Positions 19,388 to 29,436 of a stretch of 64,000 bases of DNA are shown in pieces. This stretch comes from Mycobacterium sp. (lineage in GTDB: Bacteria > Actinomycetota > Actinomycetes > Mycobacteriales > Mycobacteriaceae). Numbering within the stretch: the first letter of the stretch is position 1; each line of letters opens with the position of its first letter. A model generated the notes under the pieces. That model was not told the DNA's origin and did no database searches. It saw nothing but the letters and a program-made list of their open reading frames with translations. The translations under genes were made by a program, and so were the position numbers. The DNA is taken from positions 1-64,000 of the forward strand of contig JAGQTV010000009.1 of assembly GCA_020438845.1 (NCBI GenBank), written 5' to 3'.

Positions 19388-19690
19388 TCAGACCGCGCAG
19401 TCCGTGCAGAGCATCTCGCCGTTCTTCTCGCTCGCCAGCCGGCTGCGGTGGTGGACCAGAAAACAGCTCGAGCAGGTGAACTCGTCAGCCTGCTTGGGCA
19501 CGACCCGCACCGACAGTTCCTCGCCGGACAGATCCGCGCCGGGCAGCTCGAAGGATTCCGCCGACTCCGATTCGTCGACGTCGACAGCTGCCGACTGCGC
19601 CTCGTTGCGGCGCGTGGTGAGTTCTTCCAGCGAGTCCTCGGATACCTCGTCGGTCTCTGTGCGCCGCGGGGCGTCGTAATCAGTAGCCAT
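19388..19690 (-). CDS. DUF4193 zinc-ribbon protein
   Basis: 100-residue acidic protein of the DUF4193 family (Rv2699c type). Two CxxC pairs near the C-terminus (FTCSSCFLVHH and MLCTDCA) form a likely zinc ribbon; the N-terminal half is charged and probably flexible (DEVSEDSLEELTTRRNEA). Start ATG 19690 gives the conserved MATDYDAP beginning. Function unknown; a transcription- or translation-associated role is possible but not shown. Confidence 0.88.
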   Translation of the reverse strand: MATDYDAPRRTETDEVSEDSLEELTTRRNEAQSAAVDVDESESAESFELPGADLSGEELSVRVVPKQADEFTCSSCFLVHHRSRLASEKNGEMLCTDCAV

Positions 19691-19887
19691 CCGTCCAATC
19701 CCCTCGTCCAACTCAGCCGAGCCCAACCTCAGCAGAGCTTTGTATCAGCGACGAACGCCTGCGCAAAACGATTCGTGCCCTGTTCGCCGAGAGTTGGGGT
19801 GTGTTTTGCATCACATTCGCTTTCGCGTCGGGGTCCACGGGGACTCCGGCCGGCCGCTGCACCGTCGGGTGCCTTTAGAGTGCTCAC

Positions 19888-20538
19888 GTGGTCGCTCACA
19901 TCACCCAAGGTTCACTGCGCGACGCCGACGGGCAGCCGTTCCGCCGCCGCAATTACCGCCCGGGGATCATCGCGGTGGCCGTCCTCGCCGTTCTGACGGC
20001 ACTGTCCTGGCTGTTCGTCCTGACCCGTCCGGTCCAAGTGAGCGAGGCTGCGGCGTGCAACGCGCCGCCGACGCCAGCCGACTCCGACGCACCCACGCTC
20101 GGCCAGCGGTTGTCCGGTTCGTCGATGGTGGACGTTGCGCCGGCGAAACTCGCCGACACCAAAGTCCGGGTGCTCAACGCAAGCGGGCAGGGCGGCCAGG
20201 CCGGCGAGGTAGCCGGCGCGCTGCGCGATCTGGGTTTCGCCGCGCCGACCGCGGCCAATGATCCGATCTATGCGGGCATCCGGCTGAACTGCCAGGGCCA
20301 GATCCGTTTCGGGGCGGCGGGCCGGTCAGGCGCGGCGTCGACATGGCTGGTCGCCCCCTGCGTAGAGCTATACCAGGACGACCGCGAGGACGACTCGGTG
20401 GATCTGGTGATCGGAACCGAGTTCACCTCGCTGGCCAGCAGCGACGACATCGCCACGGTGTTGTCGGGACTGCGCCCCGGCGCCACCGAACCGGTGGATT
20501 CGGCACTGGTAGCCCGTATTCACAACAGCGCCTGCTGA
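19888..20538 (+). CDS. cei: Cell envelope integrity protein Cei (LytR-C-terminal domain)
   Basis: 216-residue envelope protein. A single membrane anchor lies near 25-46 (GIIAVAVLAVLTALSWLFVL) with a short basic cytoplasmic N-terminus (RRRNYR); the exported part contains a LytR_C-type domain (VRVLNASGQGGQAGEVAGAL). Cysteines at about 57, 138, 157 and the C-terminal residue could form disulfides. Equivalent to Rv2700, reported to be needed for envelope integrity. Convergent with suhB. Confidence 0.88.
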   Translation: MVAHITQGSLRDADGQPFRRRNYRPGIIAVAVLAVLTALSWLFVLTRPVQVSEAAACNAPPTPADSDAPTLGQRLSGSSMVDVAPAKLADTKVRVLNASGQGGQAGEVAGALRDLGFAAPTAANDPIYAGIRLNCQGQIRFGAAGRSGAASTWLVAPCVELYQDDREDDSVDLVIGTEFTSLASSDDIATVLSGLRPGATEPVDSALVARIHNSAC

Positions 20539-20573
20539 GGGATTCCACACAAGCGCCCGCGGGGTATCCAGCC

Positions 20574-21470
20574 CTATTCGATGGGGCGCAGACCGGAGAA
20601 TCTGTCCAGCGTCTCGATGAGCTGGGTGGCGACCCCGGGCGCGGCCGCCACCAGCAGCCCTCCCCCGCCACCGGATCCGCCCTTCTCGGGCAGCACCACC
20701 AGCGCGCCGGCCTCGGCGGCGATCAGTGCTCCCGCGGCCCAGTCCCACACCTGTAGCCCGTGCTCGTAATAGACATCGAGCCTCCCCGCGGCCACCATGC
20801 ACAGATCGAGCGCCGCCGACCCGATCCGTCGGACGTCGCGCACCTCCGGCAGCATGCGCGCCAGCAGGGCCGCCTGGGCGGCGCGCCGGGCGGGCGCATA
20901 ACCGAAACCCGTGCCCAGCAAAGCCATGGACAGGTCGGTGACGTGGTTGCAGGCGATCCGCCGGCGCTCTCCGTCGGCGATCACCTGCGCGCCCAGTCCC
21001 GCCGCGGCCGAGTACACCCGGCCCCCCGCGACATCGGCAACCGCCCCCGCCACCGAGACACCGTTGATCTGGGCGGCCACCGACACCGCATAGGCGGGAA
21101 GCCCGTAGAGGAAGTTGACGGTGCCGTCGATGGGATCCACAACCCACCGGATCCCATCGGGGTCGGCGGTTCCGCCACCCTCCTCACCGAGGACCGACTC
21201 GCCCGGCCTGCACTGAGCGAGCCGATCCCGAATCAACTGCTCGGTTTCGGTATCAGCCACGGTCACCGGATCGGTGGGACTGCTCTTGGTCCGAACAGCC
21301 GGTGCCTGCACGGCTGCTGCCTGTCCCGCCGCGGTATCGCCTTCCCCCGCCCCGAAAATCTCCGAACGCCGGCGGCGCACGAAATCCGCGGCCCCGGCCA
21401 CCAGTTGCTCTGCCACCTCACGCAGCCGTTCCGGCCGGTCGTCGACGACCGTGTCGTCGTGCAGCACCAC
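20574..21470 (-). CDS. suhB: Inositol-1-monophosphatase (SuhB family)
   Basis: Mg2+-dependent phosphatase making free myo-inositol for phosphatidylinositol and mycothiol. Metal-site motifs are intact: GEEGGG, DPIDGTVNF and a C-terminal WDWAAGALIAAEAGA. The start is uncertain: GTG codons at 21470 and 21467 give about 298 residues, near the usual length, but the frame extends up to 21560 through an Asp/Val repeat (DDAVVDDDAGADDDVV). Divergent from ppgK; if the longer start is used the acidic repeat is an N-terminal extension. Confidence 0.9.
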   Translation of the reverse strand: MVLHDDTVVDDRPERLREVAEQLVAGAADFVRRRRSEIFGAGEGDTAAGQAAAVQAPAVRTKSSPTDPVTVADTETEQLIRDRLAQCRPGESVLGEEGGGTADPDGIRWVVDPIDGTVNFLYGLPAYAVSVAAQINGVSVAGAVADVAGGRVYSAAAGLGAQVIADGERRRIACNHVTDLSMALLGTGFGYAPARRAAQAALLARMLPEVRDVRRIGSAALDLCMVAAGRLDVYYEHGLQVWDWAAGALIAAEAGALVVLPEKGGSGGGGGLLVAAAPGVATQLIETLDRFSGLRPIE

Positions 21471-21614
21471 GTCGTCGTCAGCCCCCGCGTCGTCGTCAAC
21501 CACCGCGTCATCGCAGCACAATCGGCCCGATAATCCCACCTTCAGGGTCCGACTCACCAACTATGTTTGGTTGATGCCGACCGCCCCGCCGCGCTCACGA
21601 CAGGGAGTACCGCA

Positions 21615-22391
21615 ATGACCTCGAACGAGCCCACCGCCGGACGTCAGGGTTTTGGTATCGACGTCGGCGGCAGCGGCGTCAAGGGCGCCGTGGTCGACCT
21701 GGACACCGGCCAGATCATCGGCGAGCGTTTCCGCCTCGACACCCCGCAACCGGCCACCCCTGAGGCGGTCACCACAACCGTCGCCGAGGTGGTCCGGCAT
21801 TTCGGCTGGACCGGACCGCTTGGCGTGACCTACCCGGGCGTGGTCGTCGACGGCGTGGTCCAGACCGCCGCCAACGTCGACAGTTCCTGGATCGGCACCC
21901 GCGTCGCCGAGTTGATGAGCACGGCTCTCGACGGACAGCAGGTCACGGTCCTCAACGACGCCGATGCCGCCGGCCTGGCCGAACAGCGGTACGGCGCCGG
22001 CCGCAACCGCGACGGTGTGGTGGTGCTGCTCACCTTCGGCACCGGCATCGGCTCAGCGGTGATCCACAACGGAATGTTGCTGCCCAACACCGAGTTCGGG
22101 CACATCGAGGTCGAGGGCAAGGAGGCCGAGCACCGTGCCGCCGCCTCGGTGCGGGAGCGCAAGGGCTGGGGCTACCGCAAGTGGACCAAACAGGTCACCA
22201 AGGTGCTCGTCGCCATAGAGAACGCGATCTGGCCGGACTTGTTCATCGCGGGCGGCGGGATTAGCAGGAAAGCCGACGATTGGATCCCCCTGCTCAAGAA
22301 CCGCACACCCGTGGTGCCCGCCGAATTGCTCAACACCGCCGGAATCGTCGGTGCGGCACTGGCCGCGGCGGAGAACCACCGCGAGCACTGA
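21615..22391 (+). CDS. ppgK: Polyphosphate glucokinase
   Basis: ROK-type kinase phosphorylating glucose with polyphosphate or ATP. Phosphate-1 motif [11 protein letters not shown] near 15-25, catalytic region [10 protein letters not shown], and phosphate-2 motif [11 protein letters not shown]; the [12 protein letters not shown] stretch fits the polyphosphate-binding helix of the family. ATG at 21615 with AGGGAGT at proper distance gives 258 residues. Ends 168 bp before sigA. Confidence 0.93.
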   Translation: MTSNEPTAGRQGFGIDVGGSGVKGAVVDLDTGQIIGERFRLDTPQPATPEAVTTTVAEVVRHFGWTGPLGVTYPGVVVDGVVQTAANVDSSWIGTRVAELMSTALDGQQVTVLNDADAAGLAEQRYGAGRNRDGVVVLLTFGTGIGSAVIHNGMLLPNTEFGHIEVEGKEAEHRAAASVRERKGWGYRKWTKQVTKVLVAIENAIWPDLFIAGGGISRKADDWIPLLKNRTPVVPAELLNTAGIVGAALAAAENHREH

Positions 22392-22429
22392 CCCGGGGCG
22401 CACTTTCCTGCGGATACCCAGGATGTCGT

Positions 22430-22435
22430 TACAAT
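22430..22435 (+). promoter_or_regulatory. Likely sigA promoter -10 element (TACAAT)
   Basis: TACAAT at 22430-22435, preceded 17 bp upstream by CCTGCG (a poor -35), lies in the 168-bp gap between ppgK and sigA. It would give a leader of about 120 nt. Mycobacterial SigA promoters usually keep only the -10. Confidence 0.45.
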
Positions 22436-22559
22436 GGTGCACGGCGGCCGCCGAACGGAGCGGCGAGGATCTGAACCGATCACGCCGACATTCCCGATAA
22501 CCGGCGCCCGTTGACGTAGGTCTGCGCGCGCCGGGGCCCGCAGGACCGAAAGGGTGTAC

Positions 22560-24085
<1,526 letters not shown>

Positions 24086-24086
<1 letters not shown>

Positions 24087-24325
24087 TGCCGCTAGCGGCG
24101 CGCGACGGGCTGGAGCGCTATTACGAATGGACCGGCCGGGTTTGCCCGCTGCTGCAACGCAACGGCTCGGGTTCGTCATTCGAGTCGATTCGACCGCTGC
24201 TCGACCTGTTCGCATCGCAGTTCGATCTGCCGGCCTTCGACTACCGGGCTACGGGTTCGAGCGTCAACCCAACGGCAGAGACTCCAGTCGGAGCAGGTTG
24301 GCCTTGGGCGACTTGGTATCGATAG
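24086..24325 (+). CDS. Possible 79-codon ORF overlapping the sigA stop, doubtful or gene remnant
   Basis: An ATG at 24086 shares its first base with the sigA TGA (TGATG) and opens 79 codons. The first 60 residues (RYYEWTGRVCPLLQRNGSG, FESIRPLLDLFASQFDLPAFD) have a natural composition; the last 20 run antisense through the end of the next gene. No family is recognised and there is no independent ribosome site. It may be the remaining 5' part of a gene truncated when the downstream gene arrived, a translationally coupled small protein, or chance. Confidence 0.35.
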
Positions 24326-25103
24326 CCACCAGCGGCGTTCCGTCTTCGAGGATCACCAGACCTTCGGCGTTCTCCGGACTCCCTTCGATCCGCCATATAG
24401 CCGCCGCATCAACTTTTCCGCCGGCCGGATCGAGAGCATCGGCGAGTCGTGCGATCGAACTTCCCTTATCGGAGATCAGGTAGAGGCAGCCTTCTGGTCC
24501 GATGGTGGCGTCACTGATGTCCGGCAGGGCCTTCATGAGGTCCTTGCCCAGCCACCAAGTCGCCAGCACCGTGAGGGTCTGGTCTCCGATCGTCGGCGGG
24601 ACGCCCGGCCCACCGCGGTGCCAGCCGACCGGCGCGTCGCCCACCGGACCGAACTCCAGAATCGCCGCGGGATCCTTTTCCTTCACGACGATCAGATGAC
24701 CGCGGTCAGCCAGCAACAACGACTCCCCGCGCGACGAGCGGTCACCCAACCAGGCCTCACGCAGGTAGTGCCCCTTCGGGACGTCAAGGACCAGTGAACC
24801 GGTCAGCGCCGGCGGCGAAAGCTCGAGCTGCAGCACGCGAGCCGGCTGCTCCTGCAGGACCAGAACGGTCCGTTCGCCGGTCGGCACGACGGCCTCGAAC
24901 TGCACGCTCCCTTCCGGCAGGTCGAGGCCGGCAAGGTCAAGAGCCTGCCAGCAGGGCGGCCAGGGTTCCAACGGAGCGGAGAACACCACCGGATCGCGGT
25001 CACCGACCGCAAGTATTTCCGATCCGTGCAGCACCAATCCGGAGACCTCGCGCAGCGGGATATCGGCGACGTCGAGCACCGCCAGCTTCGGCGCCTTTGC
25101 CAC
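24264..25103 (-). CDS. Beta-propeller-like protein (phytase/SdiA-regulated-like)
   Basis: 279-residue protein with repeated strand-turn patterns and the segment SPENAEGLVILEDGTPLVAID, reminiscent of the esterase-like phytase / SdiA-regulated beta-propeller families, where a conserved NxEG motif occurs. No signal peptide or membrane helix, so probably cytoplasmic. GTG start at 25103 behind a near-perfect GAGGAGG site. Not part of the conserved M. tuberculosis order here, so likely lineage-specific. The leader holds a 12-bp inverted repeat ending about 20 bp before the start. Function unknown. Confidence 0.75.
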   Translation of the reverse strand: MAKAPKLAVLDVADIPLREVSGLVLHGSEILAVGDRDPVVFSAPLEPWPPCWQALDLAGLDLPEGSVQFEAVVPTGERTVLVLQEQPARVLQLELSPPALTGSLVLDVPKGHYLREAWLGDRSSRGESLLLADRGHLIVVKEKDPAAILEFGPVGDAPVGWHRGGPGVPPTIGDQTLTVLATWWLGKDLMKALPDISDATIGPEGCLYLISDKGSSIARLADALDPAGGKVDAAAIWRIEGSPENAEGLVILEDGTPLVAIDTKSPKANLLRLESLPLG

Positions 25104-25540
25104 CTGGTCCTCCTCTGAGGCGGGGTGACCGGGTGCGCGACTACCGGCCGCGAGACAGGGGGGTGTCCGCGCCGTGGCAACACCCGGTCACCATCATCGG
25201 GAGGAGTGCGGCGCCTTGGGGGGTTGAGACAACCGCACCGACGCTCCCAACGCCCCGCCGGTCACTGACCTTCAGAGCCGGCTGGACGATCCCAGGGGAG
25301 CGCCCACGCGGGGACCGTAACAGCTACCGCGCCGACGCGATTGCGATTCGCCCGCTGCGCTCACAATCTGGTGCCGAAGTAATCTGGCGGATAGATTGGG
25401 TCCGGCGCGGGGTGAATCTAGAACCCGGGTGAATCTCAGGAAGAGTGAGACACGCCACATCTGATACGTAGGGGAACAACGTCCCGCACCGGAACGTCTG
25501 AGACAGTAGATACAGGCGCTGAGCACCTGACGGAGGAGCC
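25104..25540. other. 437-bp intergenic region with leader hairpin and direct repeats
   Basis: Divergent spacer between the propeller gene (minus) and the small zinc-finger gene (plus). It contains a 12-bp perfect inverted repeat (25124-25135 / 25181-25192) close to the propeller start and a 10-bp direct repeat GGGTGAATCT at 25420-25429 and 25437-25446 (17-bp period) upstream of the zinc-finger gene. No convincing ORF or tRNA is seen. Confidence 0.6.
25124..25192 (-). promoter_or_regulatory. Possible structured leader of the propeller gene
   Basis: GGTGACCGGGTG (25124-25135) is the exact reverse complement of CACCCGGTCACC (25181-25192), enclosing 45 nt. On the minus-strand transcript the stem would form just 5' of the GAGGAGG ribosome site. 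Could be a cis-regulatory RNA, a protein operator or an attenuator; no known riboswitch consensus was recognised. Confidence 0.4.
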
Positions 25541-25732
25541 ATGAACGCAACGCTGACCAGTCCCGAGTTGACCAGGGCTGATCGCTGTGACCGCTGCGGC
25601 GCGGCGGCCCGCGTTCGGGCCAAGCTGCCCTCCGGGGCTGAACTGCTGTTCTGCCAGCATCACGCGAATGAGCATCAAGCGAAGCTGATCGAACTTGCAG
25701 CCACACTAGAAGTCAGCCCGGCCGACGCCTGA
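25541..25732 (+). CDS. Small DUF7455-type zinc-finger protein
   Basis: 63-residue protein with a CxxC pair (RCDRCGAAARVR) followed by CQHHANEHQ, giving a likely four-ligand zinc site; the pattern LTxADRCDRCGA...LPSGxELLFCxHH is common in actinobacteria. ATG preceded by GGAGGAG. Function unknown. It lies 53 bp before the YihY-type gene on the same strand. Confidence 0.85.
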   Translation: MNATLTSPELTRADRCDRCGAAARVRAKLPSGAELLFCQHHANEHQAKLIELAATLEVSPADA

Positions 25733-25785
25733 CACCGTGTCGTTGAGCTGAACAACCCCACACTGAGCCCCCACCGACCCACGCT

Positions 25786-26796
25786 GTGAGCGATCAGCCA
25801 CCCAAGCCAACACGCCACCATGCCTGGCATATCGCCAAGCGAACTTTGGCGAAAAGCTGGGACGACTCGATTTTCTCGGAGTCTGCGCAGGCCGGGTTCT
25901 GGTCTGTTCTATCTCTACCGCCACTGCTGCTGGGCATGCTGGGCAGCCTGGCCTATGTGGCTCCGATGTTCGGACCAGAGACCCTGCCGATGATTGAGCA
26001 GCAGCTGATCAAAACATCAAGCAGTTTCTTCTCGAAGAACGTCGTCGCTGAGATCATCGAGCCCACCGTCCGCGACATTGTGCAAGGCGCCCGCGGCGAG
26101 GTGGTGTCGTTGGGGTTCGTCATCAGTCTTTGGGCGGGATCGTCGGCCATCTCGGCGTTCGTCGACTCAGTGGTCGAAGCCCACGGCCAGACGCCGCTGC
26201 GTCACCCGGTCCGGCAGCGGTTTTTCGCCCTCGGGTTGTACGTCGTCATGCTGGTGGGCGTCATCGCGTCGGCGCCGTTTCTGGCGCTCGGCCCTCGTGC
26301 GATCGCCGGGCACATCCCCGCCAACCTCATGAACGCCCTTCGGTTCGGCTACTACCCAATGCTCGTTTTGGGCCTGGTCCTGGCGGTGACGATCCTCTAC
26401 CGCGTCTCGCTGCCGAAGCCGCTCCCCACCCACCGGCTCGTATGGGGTTCGGTATTGGCGACCACAGTGTTCATCGTGACAACCGCCGGCCTCCGCATCT
26501 ACTTGCAGTACATCACCAGGACCGGTTACACCTACGGCGCGCTCGCGACACCGATCGCGTTCCTTTTGTTCGCGTTCTTTCTGGGATTCGCCGTCATGAT
26601 CGGTGCTGAACTCAACGCGGCAATCGAGGAGGAGTGGCCCGCCCCCGAGCCACACCTACAGAAATGGCGCAATCGGTTGGCGGACTCCGGGCCCACACTC
26701 AACCCCGAACCGGACCCTGGCACCGATCCCGAGGTCGACGAGCAGTCGGCCGTTGACCAACCGGCTTCCGGTCAACCCCGCTTGAGGGTCTCGTAG
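25786..26796 (+). CDS. YihY/BrkB family inner-membrane protein
   Basis: 336-residue integral membrane protein (Rv2707 type). About six hydrophobic helices, including LGFVISLWAGSSAISAFVDSV and the C-terminal AFLLFAFFLGFAVMIGAELNA, the latter a hallmark of the YihY family. Old labels as ribonuclease BN are not supported for the family. The charged C-terminal tail overlaps the end of the convergent DUF3039 gene by 25 bp. GTG start. Confidence 0.9.
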   Translation: MSDQPPKPTRHHAWHIAKRTLAKSWDDSIFSESAQAGFWSVLSLPPLLLGMLGSLAYVAPMFGPETLPMIEQQLIKTSSSFFSKNVVAEIIEPTVRDIVQGARGEVVSLGFVISLWAGSSAISAFVDSVVEAHGQTPLRHPVRQRFFALGLYVVMLVGVIASAPFLALGPRAIAGHIPANLMNALRFGYYPMLVLGLVLAVTILYRVSLPKPLPTHRLVWGSVLATTVFIVTTAGLRIYLQYITRTGYTYGALATPIAFLLFAFFLGFAVMIGAELNAAIEEEWPAPEPHLQKWRNRLADSGPTLNPEPDPGTDPEVDEQSAVDQPASGQPRLRVS

Positions 26797-27011
26797 ATCC
26801 GCTTGCAGTCCGGGCAGACCGGTGAGCCCGGTTTGGGCGATTTCGTCACCGGGAACACCTCCCCGCACAACGCCACCACGTGGGTGCCCATCACCGCACT
26901 CTCGGCGATCTTGTCTTTCTTGACGTAGTGGAAGTGCTTGGGTCTGTCGCTGTCTGAGCCGTCGTCGACGCGTTCGTCGCTGTCGGTGCGCTCGATCGTA
27001 TCGGTCTGCAT
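26772..27011 (-). CDS. DUF3039 family zinc-binding protein
   Basis: 79-residue protein (Rv2708c type). After an acidic N-terminal tail it shows KHFHYVKKDKIAES, then VVALCGEV and VCPDCKRIYE, giving His and three Cys as a probable metal site. ATG 27011 chosen where the conserved sequence begins. Function unknown. Convergent, overlapping the end of the YihY-type gene. Confidence 0.85.
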   Translation of the reverse strand: MQTDTIERTDSDERVDDGSDSDRPKHFHYVKKDKIAESAVMGTHVVALCGEVFPVTKSPKPGSPVCPDCKRIYETLKRG

Positions 27012-27106
27012 GACGCCATTGTGCCCGCAGAGGGCAGGGTGCGGTACTCGAGATCGGACAAAAAACACCCTCGTTTCAGATGGTGCCGATGTGGAACAGT
27101 AGTGGT

Positions 27107-27505
27107 ATGGAGCGCGATCTGGGTTTCGACGACGAAGGCCGGCCCGTGCTGATCACTCGGGCGGCCATCTCTTACGAGGAGCAACACCGCCAGCGCGTAC
27201 GCAAGTACCTGAAGCTGATGTTCTGGCGTATCCCGGCCTTCATCGGCGCAGCGGTGGCCTACGGAATCTGGCACAACGGCTTGCTGTCGCTGGCGATTTT
27301 GGCAGCCTCGATTCCACTGCCGTGGATGGCGGTGCTGATCGCTAATGACCGTCCGCCCCGCCGGGCAGAGGAGCCGCGGCGCTTCCCTGACGCGCCCAGT
27401 CGCACCCCGTTGTTCCCGAGAGCCGAGCGCCCCGCGCTGGAGTCTGGCATCAACGGATCTACGCAACCGCGGGGCGGCCAGCCAAACGATGACCGTTCCC
27501 ACTGA
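27107..27505 (+). CDS. DUF3099 family membrane protein
   Basis: 132-residue protein (Rv2709 type) with two hydrophobic helices (IPAFIGAAVAYGIWHNGLLS and LAILAASIPLPWMAVLIAND) between a charged N-terminus (SYEEQHRQRVRKYLKL) and a Pro/Arg-rich tail. ATG at 27107 is preferred; an ATG at 27089 adds six residues. Precedes sigB on the same strand with a 156-bp gap. Function unknown. Confidence 0.82.
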   Translation: MERDLGFDDEGRPVLITRAAISYEEQHRQRVRKYLKLMFWRIPAFIGAAVAYGIWHNGLLSLAILAASIPLPWMAVLIANDRPPRRAEEPRRFPDAPSRTPLFPRAERPALESGINGSTQPRGGQPNDDRSH

Positions 27506-27589
27506 TCCCGCAAAGTTCGCATTCTCAGCACATTCTTAGCTGAACCGTTCCTTTCTGCAGGTCAGAGCATGTGGGTTCAGCCCTGCACG

Positions 27590-27615
27590 GGAACTCTTCG
27601 CCCCAGTCATGCGTT
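27590..27615 (+). promoter_or_regulatory. Extracytoplasmic-sigma-type promoter upstream of sigB
   Basis: GGAAC (27590-27594) and CGTT (27612-27615) are separated by 17 bp, the arrangement of SigE/SigH-class promoters (GGAAC / GTT). It lies about 47 bp upstream of the sigB ATG. In M. tuberculosis sigB is known to be transcribed by SigE and SigH. Confidence 0.6.
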
Positions 27616-27661
27616 GGACCACTTGACAGCTCGACAGCTCGGAGCCGATCAGGAGGCCGCC

Positions 27662-28618
27662 ATGGCAAACGCCACCACCGCAATCGACAGCGACTTGGAT
27701 GCCCAGAGTCCGGCTGCTGATCTCGTGCGTGTCTATCTGAACGGGATTGGCAAGACCGCGCTTCTCAGCGCCGAGGACGAGGTCGAGTTGGCCAAGCGCA
27801 TCGAAGCCGGCTTGTACGCCAAGCATTTGCTCGAGACCCGCAAGCGATTGGGCGACAACCGGAAAAAAGAACTGGCGATTGTGGTGCGCGAGGGCGAAGC
27901 CGCCCGCCGCCATCTGCTCGAGGCCAACCTGCGGCTCGTGGTGTCGCTGGCCAAGCGCTACACCGGCCGGGGTATGCCCCTGTTAGACCTGATCCAAGAA
28001 GGCAATCTGGGACTCATCCGTGCGATGGAGAAGTTCGACTACACCAAGGGATTTAAGTTCTCTACGTACGCCACCTGGTGGATTCGGCAGGCAATCACCC
28101 GCGGGATGGCCGACCAGAGCCGCACCATCCGCCTGCCCGTCCATCTGGTCGAGCAGGTCAACAAGCTGGCCCGGATCAAGCGGGAACTGCACCAGACTCT
28201 CGGACGCGAAGCCACCGACGACGAGCTTGCCGAGGAGTCGGGGATTCCCGTCGAGAAGATCAATGACCTCCTTGAGCACAGCCGGGATCCGGTAAGCCTG
28301 GACATGCCGGTTGGAACCGATGAGGAGGCTCCGCTGGGGGACTTCATTGAGGACGCCGAGGCGATGTCGGCCGAAAACGCGGTCATCTCGGAATTGCTGC
28401 ACATCGATATCCGGCACGTGCTGGCCACCCTCGATGAGCGCGAGCAGCAGGTCATCCGCCTGCGATTCGGCCTTGACGACGGACAGCCGCGCACCTTGGA
28501 TCAGATCGGCAAGTTGTTCGGCCTGTCCAGGGAACGGGTGCGCCAGATCGAGCGCGAGGTCATGGCAAAGCTTCGCCACGGAGAACGGGCCGATCGACTG
28601 CGTTCCTACGCCTGCTGA
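27662..28618 (+). CDS. sigB: Primary-like stress sigma factor SigB
   Basis: Sigma-70 group 2 factor of 318 residues, active in stress and stationary phase. Core regions match SigA closely (region 2: [39 protein letters not shown]; region 4: [20 protein letters not shown]) but it lacks the long N-terminal tail. ATG 27662 with CAGGAGG-like AGGAGGC upstream. Followed by a strong hairpin and then ideR, as in other mycobacteria. Confidence 0.98.
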   Translation: MANATTAIDSDLDAQSPAADLVRVYLNGIGKTALLSAEDEVELAKRIEAGLYAKHLLETRKRLGDNRKKELAIVVREGEAARRHLLEANLRLVVSLAKRYTGRGMPLLDLIQEGNLGLIRAMEKFDYTKGFKFSTYATWWIRQAITRGMADQSRTIRLPVHLVEQVNKLARIKRELHQTLGREATDDELAEESGIPVEKINDLLEHSRDPVSLDMPVGTDEEAPLGDFIEDAEAMSAENAVISELLHIDIRHVLATLDEREQQVIRLRFGLDDGQPRTLDQIGKLFGLSRERVRQIEREVMAKLRHGERADRLRSYAC

Positions 28619-28642
28619 CATAACCGATTCGAAACCCCTCGC

Positions 28643-28679
28643 GGGTGGGGCCCGCCGGCGTTGCCGACGGGCCCCACCC
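28643..28679 (+). terminator. Strong hairpin terminator after sigB
   Basis: GGGTGGGGCCCG (28643-28654) pairs perfectly with CGGGCCCCACCC (28668-28679) around a 13-base loop, 25 bp after the sigB stop and 62 bp before ideR; only a short TTT follows. Confidence 0.8.
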
Positions 28680-28740
28680 GTTTGGCCGGTCTGCGCCGGA
28701 ACCACAGTAGGATCGCGGTGCAACGGAAGGGGGTGCCCTG

Positions 28741-29436
28741 ATGAACGATCTGGTCGATACCACCGAGATGTATCTGCGGACCATCTACGACCTCGAAGAG
28801 GAAGGCGTAGTTCCCCTTCGGGCACGCATCGCTGAACGTCTTGACCAAAGTGGCCCGACCGTCAGCCAGACCGTTGCACGCATGGAGCGCGACGGTTTGG
28901 TGCGGATCGCCGGCGACCGCCACCTCGAACTCACCGACCGGGGGCGTCAGCGGGCGGTGTCGGTGATGCGCAAACACCGCCTCGCCGAACGCCTGCTGCT
29001 TGACATCATCGGGTTGCCATGGGAAGAAGTGCACGCTGAGGCCTGCCGATGGGAACACGTCATGAGCGAGGACGTCGAACGGCGGTTGGTGCAGGTGTTG
29101 GACAACCCGACCGTCTCTCCATTCGGCAATCCGATCCCCGGACTGGCCATGCTGGGACTCACGGAGACCCGGACCGCGGGCAGCCCGGCAGCCCTGGTGC
29201 GGCTGACCGAGCTTCCCGCCGGCGGCTCGGTAGCCGTGGTGGTTCGCCAACTCACCGAGCACGTACAGGGCGATGTCGCCCTGATCAGCAAGCTGAAGGA
29301 AGCGGGGGTCGTACCCAATGCCCGGGTGTTGGTGGAAACCAGCCCGGAGGGCGACGTGACAATCGTCGTGAGCGGCCACGAGAACGTCGAACTTCCCGAG
29401 GAGATGGCTCACGCCGTGAAGGTCGAGACGGTCTAG
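28741..29436 (+). CDS. ideR: Iron-dependent transcriptional regulator IdeR (DtxR family)
   Basis: 231-residue Fe2+-activated repressor/activator controlling siderophore and iron-storage genes. N-terminal winged helix with recognition helix SGPTVSQTVARMER. Every metal ligand is present at the known positions: His79, Glu83, His98 (site 1) and Met10, Cys102, Glu105, His106 (site 2). A C-terminal SH3-like domain follows (from about 150). ATG start. Its stop overlaps the stop of the convergent DUF4192 gene. Confidence 0.98.
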   Translation: MNDLVDTTEMYLRTIYDLEEEGVVPLRARIAERLDQSGPTVSQTVARMERDGLVRIAGDRHLELTDRGRQRAVSVMRKHRLAERLLLDIIGLPWEEVHAEACRWEHVMSEDVERRLVQVLDNPTVSPFGNPIPGLAMLGLTETRTAGSPAALVRLTELPAGGSVAVVVRQLTEHVQGDVALISKLKEAGVVPNARVLVETSPEGDVTIVVSGHENVELPEEMAHAVKVETV

